NCBI GenBank assembly: GCA_964058805.1
Contig: CAXKVV010002144.1
Span: 496,001 to 560,000 of the forward strand
Reading direction: 5' to 3'
DNA from: Schoenoplectus triqueter
Taxonomy: Eukaryota; Streptophyta; Magnoliopsida; Poales; Cyperaceae
DNA: 64,000 bases
The notes under the pieces: model-generated
What the model saw: only the letters and a program-made list of their open reading frames with translations
The model's database searches: none
Told to the model about the DNA's origin: nothing
Made by a program: the position numbers and the translations under genes
Part shown: one piece after another, positions 24,145 through 36,206 of the stretch
Layout: each line of letters opens with the position of its first letter
Position numbering within the stretch: the stretch's first letter is position 1

Positions 24145-24260
24145 CTAGATTCTCCTCTTATCTCTGAAAGAGAGAGGCAAATAGAATAATTAAGAGATAC
24201 AAGTGGTCTTCTATGTGCTAAAATGACTAATGATTTTCAAGTATTTTTGTTTTGCAGGAA
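24145..24260 (+). other. Untranslated leader of inner element with splice-acceptor-like end
   Basis: It contains one arm of the inverted repeat (24160-24213) and ends in a pyrimidine-rich tract, TTTTTGTTTTGCAG, three bases before the gag ATG at 24261. The outer element has an equivalent T-rich tract and CAG at its gag start. This looks like a 3' splice site, so the subgenomic or genomic RNA may be spliced into the gag start. No donor can be chosen with confidence. Confidence 0.5.
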
Positions 24261-27200
24261 ATGGCATATTTCGGAAACTTCAACCTCGCTCCCTACACCG
24301 TCACTCCTGCAAAGAGCCCAAAGGGCAAGCTTTTCATGTTCTTCGGGACCATCCCGCAAGAACTCACCATTTACGGCCCAGCTCCAGTGGCCACCTTCAC
24401 TCCCGCGACCGTCCGGATCTCCATCCCGGACGAGGAGGAAGAATCGATCACCCTGACTCCCAAGGGGATCTCAAATAACGTCATGGCCTCTCCTACTACC
24501 TCCCCAAAGAGGAGAAGGCGACCGTCTAAGAAGACAGCCCCAAAGGCAGCAGCCCAAACTGCCCGTAACTCTCAAGCGTCCAGGAAGAGGGCCCTGGATG
24601 CATACCAAAACCAGCTGGTGGCTAGGCCAGCTATCCCAGTCTCCAACAAATTCACGGCTCTCCGTATAGTGGCTAAGAACTCAGCCACAGGCCAGCTCCG
24701 CCAGGCATGGGAGGTGCCTAAGCCCACACCTCGCCCAACTCAAAGGCCTCAGAGCCGCCAGGACAAGTCTCAAGCCCCTGCAGAAGCCATCTACAAGGCT
24801 CACAGGGCCCTCAAACAGAGGAAGAGCGTCAAGAACGCTAGGTTGAGACAATACGTCTCCCGCCCCAATCAATCTCAAGGCATGGCTCAGCTGCAAGCCA
24901 TTGTCTCCACTCCGAACCCGAGGAGGTTTACACCAAAGGCAACACCTAGCACCCAGCAGGTGTGGGTCCCGAAGGGTTCCCAGCCAACAAAACCCCAGTC
25001 TCAAACCCAGCCCAGCAAGGCCGGCAAGTCCAACGCTCCGCCCGAGAGCGTATTCAACCGCTTAGGTCAAAAGAGTGTATTCAGCCGATTAGGCTCGAGA
25101 ATACCACTCAACAACTTAAAAATAACTGCCCCTGACCAAGCAAAGAAGAAGAGAAGAACCGCTCGTTATGAAAAGCACTTCTCAGTCAACACCATCAGTA
25201 TAAGCTACGATACTGATCCTGATACTGATGGTGAGGTGAACATGGTCCAGGATGACCAGTCCCCGCCTAATCAAGCTCACGTCACAAATACCAACAAAAA
25301 TAATGGTAGAAAAGGGAGGCCTCCCAAGAGAGTCAACCCCGAAGGCAATAGCAGGGAAGGGGAAGACCACAACGAAAACCCTGATTTCTTCGACAACGAA
25401 GATGAAGTTGAAACACGTCCCGAGATGCCCATCGATGAAATAGAAATATTAAAAGGCCACATCGAGGCACGGGACGAAGAGCTGATTAGGCAACGGGAGC
25501 TAATCGCTACCATGCTAAAGCAAAACGAAGAACTGATTAAGGCGGTCAAGTCATTGCAAGAATCACAAGACGCCAATTTCAAAGCTGGTAGCTCCCGTCA
25601 AGAAGGGGTCCACAGTACCAAAAGCAATCATAAGGGAAAACAACCTGTCGATTCTAAACCCCATCCACACAGAACAATAGAAGTGGAGGCTGAACCAACG
25701 GGAATATCCCGGAAAGAGATTCAAGCCATGATTGCCCAGCAAATGCAAATAGCTGGAGGTGGATACGCTATCCCTCCTGTCAAAAACTGTGGACATCCAT
25801 ACCCTGCCATATACGACTTGGAAGAATATCCTAAAGGGTATGTAATCCCCCGCTTCAGGACCTTCTCAGGGGAAGGCAATAAAGACCTAAACCCCGAACA
25901 ACACCTGGCCCACTTTGTAGCCTCGTGTGGCAACACGGGCGGCAATGATGCACTGTTGTTAAGACAATTCCCTCAGAGCCTAGTGGGAACCGCTTTCCAA
26001 TGGTATTATTCGCTGGAAAACAACAGCATCAGGACCTGGGACGAGATGGCAGACTCGTTCAGGGCACGATTTGTCATGGTATCCGACAAGATAAACATAG
26101 CCGATCTGGCAAGCACTAAACCCAAGAAAGGGGAGTCAATGACAGATTTTATCAACAGATGGCGGAACCTCAGCATCAAATGCGACCGCACATTAACCGA
26201 AGATGAGGCCGTCAACCTAATCATGAAAAACATTGACGGGTGGATGGGCATGCTTCTTGGTGTGACAAAGGTCAACACATTCAAAGACTTGCTCAGATCG
26301 GTATCCAACATGGAAAGGATGTCACCGCACACCGTGCCGAACTTTATGAACAATAGGCCGCAACGAGGGGCCCGAGCTGAAACCAAAGTGGCATTCACCT
26401 CATTGAAGGATAAGATGGTCGCTAACGCAGACACCCAAAGCGGCAGCAGTAGCACAAATGGCAATAATTACAACAAGGGACCCAGGCCTAACCTAGGAGG
26501 GAGTTCACGGAGTTTCGAGTCCCTCAAACAAAAGAAATCTAAACCGTACTCCTTCAGGAAAGATAAAGTTGCCCAAATCTTCAGAGGGGCACTGAAGAAC
26601 GGCCTAACCCTGCCGGCCAGTAAACGCCCGGAAGATGCCGATAAATCGGACGAACCCAACTTTTGCCCATACCACAGAATAATAGGGCACTCAATTGAGG
26701 ATTGCTGGGTCTTCAAAGATTGGGTCGAAAAGGCATACAAAAACAGTGAAATTACTTTACCTAAGGGGTTCTTGCAAAGCCCATCAGCCCATGAACAGGC
26801 CAACACGATCTCTCATGAGGAAGAGAAAGTCCCGGGCCAGTTAAGCGAAGACCAAGAAGAGCAATGGACTACGCACTTATCGAAGAAATCGATTAAAATG
26901 CTTAAAGCTCTCAAGAAAGAACCTGGTATGAAATGGAAAGACGATATCACGCCAGTAGTCCCACCAAAACCCAGGATGTATTATAAAGTGGACCAGAGCC
27001 AAGACCAGGTTCTTAAGAAAAGAAAGAAGCATAGAAGCAACAAGTCCAGAAAGAATAAAATTGAAGAATATGAGCAGGGCAGTCCCGAGGCGATCACCCT
27101 TCGACATTTCATCTCCAAGGAAGACTGGGAGAAGCTAACCCTAGATCAAAAGAAAGAAGATGTAAATGGAGAAATAAATAAAGAAGAAAGCGAAGAGATC

Positions 27201-30200
27201 TGGGGTGCTTCGTGCAACATGGTATATTCTTCTCACGACGAAGATATGCCAACATTAGAGGAGATGTTCTTCCCGAATGACGAAGGGGAAGCAAGCACCT
27301 CTGGGACCAAAAATGAAGAATGTAAAGCCGTACTCCGGTCCGGGACTTATATACCCGAGAGACAGGCTCCCAAGGATTCCGATAAAGGAAAGGACAAGGT
27401 CCTGAATAAAGGCAAAGAGGCCGAGAGCTTAAGCAAGAACCCAGAAAAGACCCGGTCGACGGGCGAAGAGTATAATGTGTTGGCACATCTGCGTAAGATT
27501 CCAGCGCTATTAAGCATATTTGACGCATTGATGATGTCACAAGACCTAAGGGAGGTACTAATCCAGGCCTTGCAAGATCCTGAGAAGTACAAGTCATACT
27601 TCGTAGAGCAAAATATGCAAGAAGCCCTATTCACCGCCAAACGGGCCGCCTGCATAAATTTCACGGACGATGACCTCCTAATAGGCACTGTCGACCACAA
27701 TCGCCCGCTATACATTACCGGAAACTGCGGAGGGCAAAAGATTGGCCGTATCTTGGTCGACGCAGGGTCTTCGATCAATATCATGCCGCTCAAAACTCTG
27801 AAGACCATCACCTTAGATGTGAAGAATCTATCTGACGAAAAGGTGATTATTCATGGCTTCAACCAAAACTCCCAAAAGGCCCTGGGAGCTATAACTTTGA
27901 ACCTACAATGCGGAAGCCTAAAGGCGCCTACTAAATTCTATGTCATTGATGCTGAAACCTCTTATCGGGCGTTGCTGGGTCGCCCGTGGCTTCACAGCAA
28001 TCAGGTCATACCCTCTACTCTGCACCAATGCCTGAAATATATTGAGAATGGTAAGCAAAAGAGAATTGATGGAGATGTCAAGCCATTCGGGGTGCATGAG
28101 ATTAAGTTCAATGACGCCCAATATTTTCTGCCTAAATCCGCCGTGGCGCCAAGCCGGTCTATAACAAAAGCAGGTCAGAAACCCTTCAACAAAAGCCCTA
28201 AATTTGATACCTCATCCGGAGAAGAAGAAGAGGTCAAATTTAATATTAAACCCCGAGGTGCTCGAGCCCAAAGACCCGGAAGAAAGTCGGGTGAAGAAGC
28301 AACCTTCCGCTTCAAACAGGTGGCTGCGTATAAGGCCCAAATAAAACCGAGCGAAATCAATGCAAGTGATTCTGAAGAGGAGGTCATTTTCAATTTTAAG
28401 CCTGCCAACACCCCTCAAATTCAGATCATAGAGGCAACTTCAGGAGAAGACTCCGAAGATTCTAACAACTCGGGCAATACCACCTCGGGAGAAGAATCTG
28501 GCCATGATCGTCAACCTTGGGAAGAGGAATCTGACGAAGAGATCATCTATCACATCCTCAAGAAGCCATATAAAGGGCCTGAAACAGATAATGAAAGTGA
28601 GGAGTCATATATGATCAACACGGGACCCGGTAGCGGAAGGGATAACCCGGTTAGGCCGAGGCCTATAAGTGAAGAACGCTCATGGCGGGAAAATTTCGAA
28701 GGTCGCGTCTGGAATGCGATCGATGAAATAAGGCACCAAGTTGAAAATAATAGAAGAGAGGTGTCTGAACAATGGGAAGTGATGCAGGATATCAAGGTGC
28801 AACACAATGAAATCATGGTAATGATTGAAAACCTGCAAACCGCGATCTATAACTCCGAGATACTCAAGGAGGTGACGAGCGAACCCCGTTCCGGGACCCC
28901 CGAAAGACAAGCACCCGATAGCGGCAAATGGGTAATTGTCATAGTAGATGAATCAAAGGGGGAAGAAACGAAAGCTAAGCAACCGACCGTCATGCAAACT
29001 CTCAAGGTCAAGAAGAGTAAACCATACTCTTTCCTGAAAAATAAAACAGCTCGGATATTTGAGCAGGCCTTAAAGAGTGGGTTGACACTTCCCGTCTGTA
29101 AAAGACCCGCAGACATAGAAAAAGCCGGCGAAGGCGAGTTCTGCCCTTATCATCGCATATTAGGTCATACTATTGAAGAATGTTGGGTATTCAAAGACCT
29201 CATAGAAGAAGGGCATAGAAACGGGACAATCCAACTCCCGAAGAGCTTTCAACAAGACCCAGCTCCGCACAACTCAAATAACAAAGGCAAAGGGGTGGCT
29301 TATACGATCTCGCATACTCCTGTACCTAACAAACCCAAGATTGCGAGACGTAAGCCGATCAAAGAAATCTACCGCTCCAACTCAGTCATGAACATTGAGA
29401 TAGAAGAAGAGATGGCAGCGCTAGAAATTACTGTGGTTCCCGAAAGGCATTTTAAAGACCTTATACCGAGGGAGGTGAACCACATTCAAACCCTAAAGAC
29501 CTTTGTTGTGCCGGCAAAGGTGGAACGCATCAAAGGGAAAACTATCATTCACAAGGCTATAATTTTCTATCAGAGCGATTCAACCCAGTCTCTGAAGAAC
29601 CCTGATCACAACACTTGGAAGAAATGGGTGATAGAACAAGAATTAGAGAATGCAACGAGCGATGACGCTGCATCTCATCCCTTTGGAAAGGAGCTGTATA
29701 AACTGGCAAAAAGGGCGAAATGTCTGAGAGACATATCCAAGGCCGAGGCCAAGCGCTTCGATGAACTCTGGAATGGCGGCCAGAATAAAGTCCTGGGCCT
29801 GGATGGCAAAATAAAATATACCCGAGGGCTAGGGTATAACTGCGATGACGCAGCATGTTTTGAGAGGTCTCTCAAGGAGTACTGTATGGAAGAAAGCTGC
29901 TGCATGACTTCTGTTGAAATGCCAGATAATGAAACAGAAGAGGACAATACCCCGGTCCTGAAAAATGCTTTGAAGCAGCTAGAAAAGGAACCTAACACGG
30001 TCGATGAGTTAGCGGAAATTAATTTGGGGGCAGAAGAAGACCCACGACCAACTTTCATAAGCGCGTCATTGCCGGAAGAGGTGGCTGACAGGTTGAAGAC
30101 GTTCCTTAAAAGCTACATGGATTGCTTCGCTTGGAGTTATAAAGAAATGCCTGGATTAGATCCCAACGTGGCGGTCCATTACTTAAAAATCGATCCAACC

Positions 30201-33200
30201 TTCAAGCCAATTAAACAAGCGCCGAGGCGGATGAGAATAGAACTCGAAGAGAAGGTCGTGGAAGAGACAAAGAAACTCATCGACGCCGGCTTCATACGGG
30301 AAGAAGAGACACCAGAATGGGTGGCTAGCATTGTCCCGGTTAAGAAGAAAAATGGGCAAATCCGCATTTGCGTGGACTTTCGGGACTTGAATAAGGCGTG
30401 CCCTAAAGATGATTTCCCGCTCCCAGTAACCGAAATCATAATTGATCATACATCCTCTTATGAAGTCTTCTCCTTCATGGACGGTTATGCGGGTTATAAT
30501 CAAATTAAAATGGCGCCAGAAGATGAGAGGCATACGGCATTCTGCACGCCGATTGGCATATATTGTTACAAAGTCATGCCGTTTGGGCTCAAAAATGCAG
30601 GAGCCACCTACCAACGGGCGATGACGAAGATATTTGACGATCTGATCCACAAGATTGTAGAATGCTATGTGGACGATCTAGTCATCAAAGCCATGTCATA
30701 TGAAGAACACCTCCAATACCTCGAGGTCGTTTTCAACCGCCTAAGAGAACATGCGCTCAAATTAAACCCGTTGAAATGCGCATTCATGGTATCATCTGGT
30801 AAATTTCTGGGGTTTGTAGTACGCCATAGGGGAATTGAAATAGACCCGGGCAAGATCAAAGCAATCACTGAACTATCCCCGCCGAAGAAATTAAAACAGT
30901 TGCGATCTTTGCAAGGGCAATTGGCGTACATCAGGCGGTTTATAGCCAATCTATCGGGTAAAATCCAACCCTTCACCCGGCTGACTAAGAAGAATATCCC
31001 GTTCAAATGGGATGGTGAGTGCCAGCGAGCCTTTGAAGAAATCAAGGCATATTTACTCAACCCTCCAGTATTGGCGGCGCCCATACCCGGGAAGGAGCTT
31101 ATTCTATACACGACCGCCCTAGATGGATCCTTGGGAGCCCTATTGGCCCAAGAAAACCAGGATGGTAATCAAAATGCGCTATATTACTTAAGCCGCATGA
31201 TGGTAGGGGCAGAACACGGGTATTCACCGATTGAGAAGCATTGTTTAGCCCTAATTTTCGCGGTGAAGAAATTAAGGCAGTACATGCTAGCCCATAAAAT
31301 CATTTTAATATCCAAGGTGGACCCTCTCAAATATCTGATGACTCGGCCAATGCTGACGGGGAGGCTGGCCAAGTGGGCTATTATTCTCACCGAGTTCGAC
31401 ATCACTTATACACCGCAAAAGGCGATAAAGGGGCAGGCGCTAGCAGATTTCCTGGCTGCACACCCGATTCAAGATGACTCCCCATTAAAATGTGACTTTC
31501 CCGATGAGGAAACTCTACATATTGAAGAAGGAAGTCCTACATGGGAGATGTACTTTGATGGTGCTTCTTCAATCAAGCCGATCATGGGCTCGGGAGTCCC
31601 AACTGTGCGAGCTGGCGCAGGACTAGTCTTCGTAACCCCGGAAGGCGGGATAATACGACATTCTCTGGCTTTAACTGAACCATGTACAAATAATGAAGCA
31701 GAGTATGAGGCACTCATCGCCGGACTAGAGCTATCACTGGAGCTGGAAATCAAGGCTGTACGCATATTTGGGGATTCACAGCTGATAATAAATCAAATAA
31801 TCGGCGAATACAAGGTCTTGAAGCCGGAATTAATACAATATCACCAAAAGGCCATGGAATTAATGAAGAAAATCCCGTACGTGTCCATCGAGAAGGTCAC
31901 GAGGGCCGTGAACGGTGAAGCAGATGCGTTGGCCAAACTCGCCAAGGAGCTGGGCGAACCAACAGAGCCGGAAATCCACATCATCGTCCGCAATAGAAGG
32001 CCATTATCAGTGTGTCAAACAACAGATAAGGCGAATGATGAAAATGCTGGGCTAGGAAAGATAGAATGCCAAGAAGCAATGATAACTGAAGACGATGATT
32101 GGAGACAGCCGTTCATCGAATATTTCCGGCATGGCACCCTCCCCAAAGATAAAAGAATCGCTGATCAACTAAGAAAACGGGTACTACGGTATGCGTATGT
32201 AGGCAACACGTTATACCGTAGGTCTTATGATCAGTTATGGCTAAGATGTGTATCAGGGCCTGAAGCCGGACAGGTTATGAAAGAAGTTCATTCCGGGCTA
32301 TGCGGAGCACATCAGTCTGGGCCAAAAATGAAGTTGAAAATTAAGCGAATGGGATATCATTGGCCCACGATGGTGGCTGATTGTGAAGAGCACGCAAAGA
32401 AGTGCCGCATGTGCCAGATACATGGCCCTTTTATACATCAAGCGCCAAACCCGTTGCACCCCACGGTAGCATCCTGGCCATTTAATATGTGGGGCACAGA
32501 TATAGTAGGGCCCATAGACCCTCCTACGTCGAGAGGTCACCGGTTCATCCTGGCGGCGACAGATTACTTTACAAAGTGGGCCGAAGCCGTTCCACTTAAA
32601 GAAGTTAAAGCATCCGATGTGGTTAAGTTCTTTAAGACGCACATCCTTTACTGATTCGGCACACCGCAACGGATAATATCCGATAATGGAACGGCCTTCA
32701 AGAGCTCCAAGGTCTATGCCCTGGCGGAGCAATTTAACATTGATTGGAGATTCTCGTCCATTTACAACCCGAGAGCCAACGGCCTGGCCGAAGCCTTTAA
32801 TAAAACTCTAATAAATATCATGAAGAAGACCGTAGACGGCAACCAACGAGACTGGGATAATCGTTTACAGGAGGCATTATGGGCTTATCGGACCACATAC
32901 CGAACGCCTACGCAAGCTACCCCGTATTCTCTGGCTTTTGGGGTTGAAGCCGTTCTCCCTCTTGAGGTGGAACTACCGTCATTGCGGGTGGCTATGCAAA
33001 ATGATATGACCATGGACGAATGCCAACAACTTAGACTGGACGAGTTGGATGCCATGGACGAGAAGAGACTGATAGCCCAGCAGAATCTCGAAATATATCA
33101 GGCAAAAATGGCAAGGGCATATGATAAAATGACGCGAGTCAGGGCATTTCAACAAGGAGAGCTTGTTCTTGTCCTTAAGAGGCCGATTATTGGCCGGCAC

Positions 33201-33347
33201 ATCGGCCCGAAATTCTCTCCGAACTGGGAAGGGCCATATGTAATTGAGAAGGTATACGAGGGTGGCGCATACCAACTCATAGATCATGAAGGTGAGAGGC
33301 CCATGCCACCGATTAATGGGCGATATCTGAAGAAGTACTACACATAG
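24261..33347 (+). pseudogene. Inner gag-pro-pol polyprotein, 3,028 codons, with one in-frame stop in integrase
   Basis: One frame encodes all replication functions. By residue it has a basic Pro/Gln-rich N-terminus, a coiled coil (about 391-436) and a capsid-like gag core near 579 (FQWYYSL). A CHHC knuckle (C802, H805, H810, C815) is followed by the aspartic protease (VDAGSS, D1167) and an acidic linker. A second CHHC knuckle starts at C1628. RT has YVDD at 2136-2139, followed by the gypsy RNase H. The archaeal-type RNase H has D2433, E2481, D2505 and D2555. The integrase has H2677, H2684, C2715, C2718, D2747, D2808 and E2844, with WEGPY near the end. Codon 2798 (32652-32654) is TGA where the outer copy reads CGA, between the first two integrase catalytic aspartates. 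In RT, TAFCTPIG replaces TAFRTPIG. The start is chosen because MAxFGNF is the first Met shared by both copies. Confidence 0.93.
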
Positions 33348-35092
33348 CCCGGAGCGGGGCCGATCGAGTAGTATCTATTGTAAATAAATAAGGAGGGAAT
33401 AAGTGTTCGTTTACACACACATACACGAAACACAAACCCATGTCTAACCTCCACTTTTGCATAAAATCCCAAAAAACCCTACTTTTGCATTTGTAAATAG
33501 AATGCATCCAAAAATCCAAAACCACACAAACACATTTAGCCCTATAAAAATAAAAAAAGTATAGAATAAAAGAATTCAACGCCAAAACCACGCGAGAATG
33601 TAAGGCGAGAGCTTTGGTGTTTGGGCTCACAATACAAATACCACTGGGTTTGTCCATTTGATACAGAATAAACACAAAAATGGGCAGGGTTTGCAGTTTG
33701 TCCCTCGAACTATCTGTTGCCCAATGACGAAAGTTGCTCATATTGGTCGCCCGCGGCGCAAGTCAAGGGATAGGTCGAGCAAATTGGTGGCTAGTAAATA
33801 GTCGCTTCTGAGGGCATGTAAATAAACAACTCTCGTATTATTAGTAACATGTATCACTAATAACCAAAAATCTGCCTTCTTCTAATAAAATAAAAGGATA
33901 TATATATGTAAGACAATAAAAAACCTATTTTCCCTACTCATGAATAAAAAAAAAACGATAATAAAAAAATAATAAAATCTTTTCAATAAGGGGTTGCCAC
34001 CTTTGTCCCCGACACCACGAGTGTTATACAAAGCCAGGTTGGGTGCATTCATCCGTAAAAGCACCACACGCCCGAAGAAATGGTGTGTTATAATCCCACG
34101 ACATATCATGGAGGGGTCAGACCAAGGGTTTACGCTTGTACCCGACATTCCGTGTTAAACAAAGCGGCTCGCTTAAAGAAGTGACTCAGGTCATGGAGAG
34201 CGGACCTACCCGATGAAAGCCTGTCTCGCAGGGATGCGTGATGGATGTTTGAGGGTAGCTAAAATATAAAAAACTAGGTTGGGTACATTCATCCGTAAAA
34301 GTACCACACGCCCAAGGAGGTGATCTGTTTCTAATCCCAAAATAGATCATGGAGGGGTCAGACTAAGGGTTTATGCTTTTACCCGACATTCAGTGTCAAA
34401 TAAAGTAATTCGCTTAAAGAAGTGACTCAGGTCATGGAGAGCGAACCTACCCGATGAAAGCCTGTCTCGCAGGGATGCGTGATGGATGTTTGAGGGTAGT
34501 ATCCCCACAAAACAAATTGAGTGGAGATGAGTGAATGTGAGTTTCCACTTCCGCACGCAACGGTGCACAAATGAGGGGAGAGTGGGTGAGCTTCCACAAA
34601 TAAAAGTCAATTAAATATATAAGGAGCATCCACAAAATGGTGTTATCAATTGCATCCATAATCCAATTGATACTGGTAAGTTTATCCATCAGTAATAAAG
34701 GGATAAACGGGTTTATTCTGTACCCGGCCTAGAGGTCAATACAGACAGGTTCGGTATCCGTAAAATACCACGGTTACTTGAGTTTTGTATTGCCATAGAT
34801 AAAGAAAAGCATGCATAGAATGAATGTAATAGGATGTTATAAGATTTTCCTTTTATTATGTTTAGACGCTGCGAAAGGATGAAGCAGTTGTAATAGAGCG
34901 CTTTTGCAAATAAGATTGGAGGTGCACAGCATGAATGCATGAAATATTTCCTCGCGCTGCAGAGGAAGCGATGAAAGGATAATAATAGAGGCAAACATCA
35001 TCTACAACAAAGAGATCAAAATGATAAATGTCAAGGCATCCTATATCAAGTATAACAAAAGAAAAGGAGAAAGAAGAAATGAAAAGTGCAGT
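33348..35092. other. Spacer between converging pol and remnant gene (inner element)
   Basis: Colinear with 11319-13068 of the outer element read in reverse. It includes the tandem pair of about 241 bp (34018-34499) and AT-rich runs near 33930-33980. No third gene is supported. Confidence 0.65.
34018..34499. repeat. Two tandem copies of about 241 bp in the inner spacer
   Basis: The copies end in GAGGGTAG at 34258 and 34499. They are the reverse counterparts of 11913-12395. Corresponding copies in the two elements are more alike than the two copies within one element, so the duplication predates their split. Confidence 0.82.
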
Positions 35093-36057
35093 CTATGGGC
35101 CCAAAAAGCGGGACTCCAACTCTAATAGCACAGTGCTAATAGTCTCTAAATGAGTATGGAGGGAGTGCCTATCCTCCTCCGAAGCTGCCTCGAAATCCAA
35201 GAACTGAGCGAAGGCACTATCTCGGGCGCTCGAATGAATCTGCAACTCCGGGAGACGTCCCGCTAAATGTCGAGAGAAGCCCTCCACTGATGATCTGTGG
35301 TCCTCTAGCTCCTGCACGAGCAGTCGAGCAGGCCCACCACTAACTCCCATGGAGCGGAGAGTGGCACAAGAGGAGAGCCGCTGAAGATAATGGAGTCGAG
35401 TAGCCTCCAAATGCCTACGTAGCTCATGAATCTCCAACTCGTGCTGGTATACGAGAGAGCTCGCATCCTGGTAAGCCCTGAGCAGCTCCTCACACCTCCT
35501 GGAAATGAAAGTACTCTCGAGACGAGGTGCAATGAGTAGAGCTGGCGCGATGGTATCCCGCATCAGCCTATACCAATCGAAAGAGAAGCCACTGGGCAGA
35601 GAGTCCAGGATCTCGAAATCTAGCGGATAGCCCCCGAAGAAGGTATCTCGGAGTGCATCCGCCAGCGCGGCCAAGGCGAGCTGCACATCCCTCGATGAAA
35701 CATCTGCAAGAAAAATAAATGGGTTAGACAAATTGTTATAACCAAAGAAAAAAATAGAAGGAAGAGAAGATCTAACCTATCGCCTCGTCGCCTGAGACAG
35801 GCGGGACTGAGTCAGGGATAGGGATGTCGGTCACCTCAGGAGGACCCGCAGGTGTACCAGACCCGGCTACAAAACAAAATGAAAAGCATAAATACATGGA
35901 AAAGAAAATACGGGCAAATGACAAAAGCGAAATAAGGTAGCCGAGAGATGCTATCTTTACCTATCCCCATAGTGGCTGAAGCAGATAGCTCAGCAGGAGG
36001 CTGAGTACATGCACCATTATCCCACGAGCGAGAGGCTGAGAGGACAGGCCCCACCAT
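35093..36057 (-). CDS. PMD-less three-exon remnant of the opposite-strand gene, about 265 aa
   Basis: Exons are 36057-35961, 35866-35777 and 35703-35093 on the minus strand. Both introns are GT...AG and phase 1, as in the outer gene. Exon 2 (90 nt) and exon 3 (611 nt) have exactly the lengths of outer exons 5 and 6. Exon 3 differs from outer exon 6 by about 8 of 203 residues. The first exon (97 nt, starting MVGPVLSASRSW) replaces the PMD exon and exons 2-4. Its end GCTTCAGCCACTATGGGG resembles outer exon 2, so it is probably the fused edge of a deletion. The gene still reads ATG to stop (GP at the end) with no break. Function is unknown. The C-terminal domain is charged, Leu-rich and probably helical or coiled. 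Confidence 0.72.
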
Positions 36058-36190
36058 GTTGCGCTCATGAGAAGAATCTGATTAAAGGAAAATCTATCGA
36101 AGTCTAGCCTGAACCCGAGGAGGAGAGAGGTGTGTCGGATATGTGCACCAAAGCAGGCCCTTCAAATTGCCAAATTCTTCAGGACCCGCT

Positions 36191-36206
36191 TTGGTGGGTG
36201 GCTCTT
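36191..36206 (+). other. Candidate polypurine tract of inner element
   Basis: TTGGTGGGTGGCTCTT lies directly before the 3' LTR start TGTTTACCCC and is identical to the 16 nt before the outer 3' LTR. It is G-rich but not a classic purine run. Confidence 0.45.

Larger units (their letters stand above)
23683..24213. repeat. Inverted-repeat arms flanking the LTR end and PBS (inner element)
   Basis: Arm 1 (23683-23738, inside the LTR) is the reverse complement of arm 2 (24160-24213, in the leader) over about 55 nt with about 7-8 mismatches and a 2-nt gap. Shared words in arm-2 sense are TGAAAGAGAGA, GCAAATAG and CAAGTGGTC. The interval holds the LTR terminus, the embedded PBS and the real PBS. 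In genomic RNA the arms could pair and enclose the primer-binding region. Confidence 0.8.

Noticed and set aside
24681..32732. Frames antisense to gag-pol, some over 140 codons
   Set aside because: Shadows of a strongly coding sense frame with biased codon use. No domain is seen and they break at many points between the two copies.
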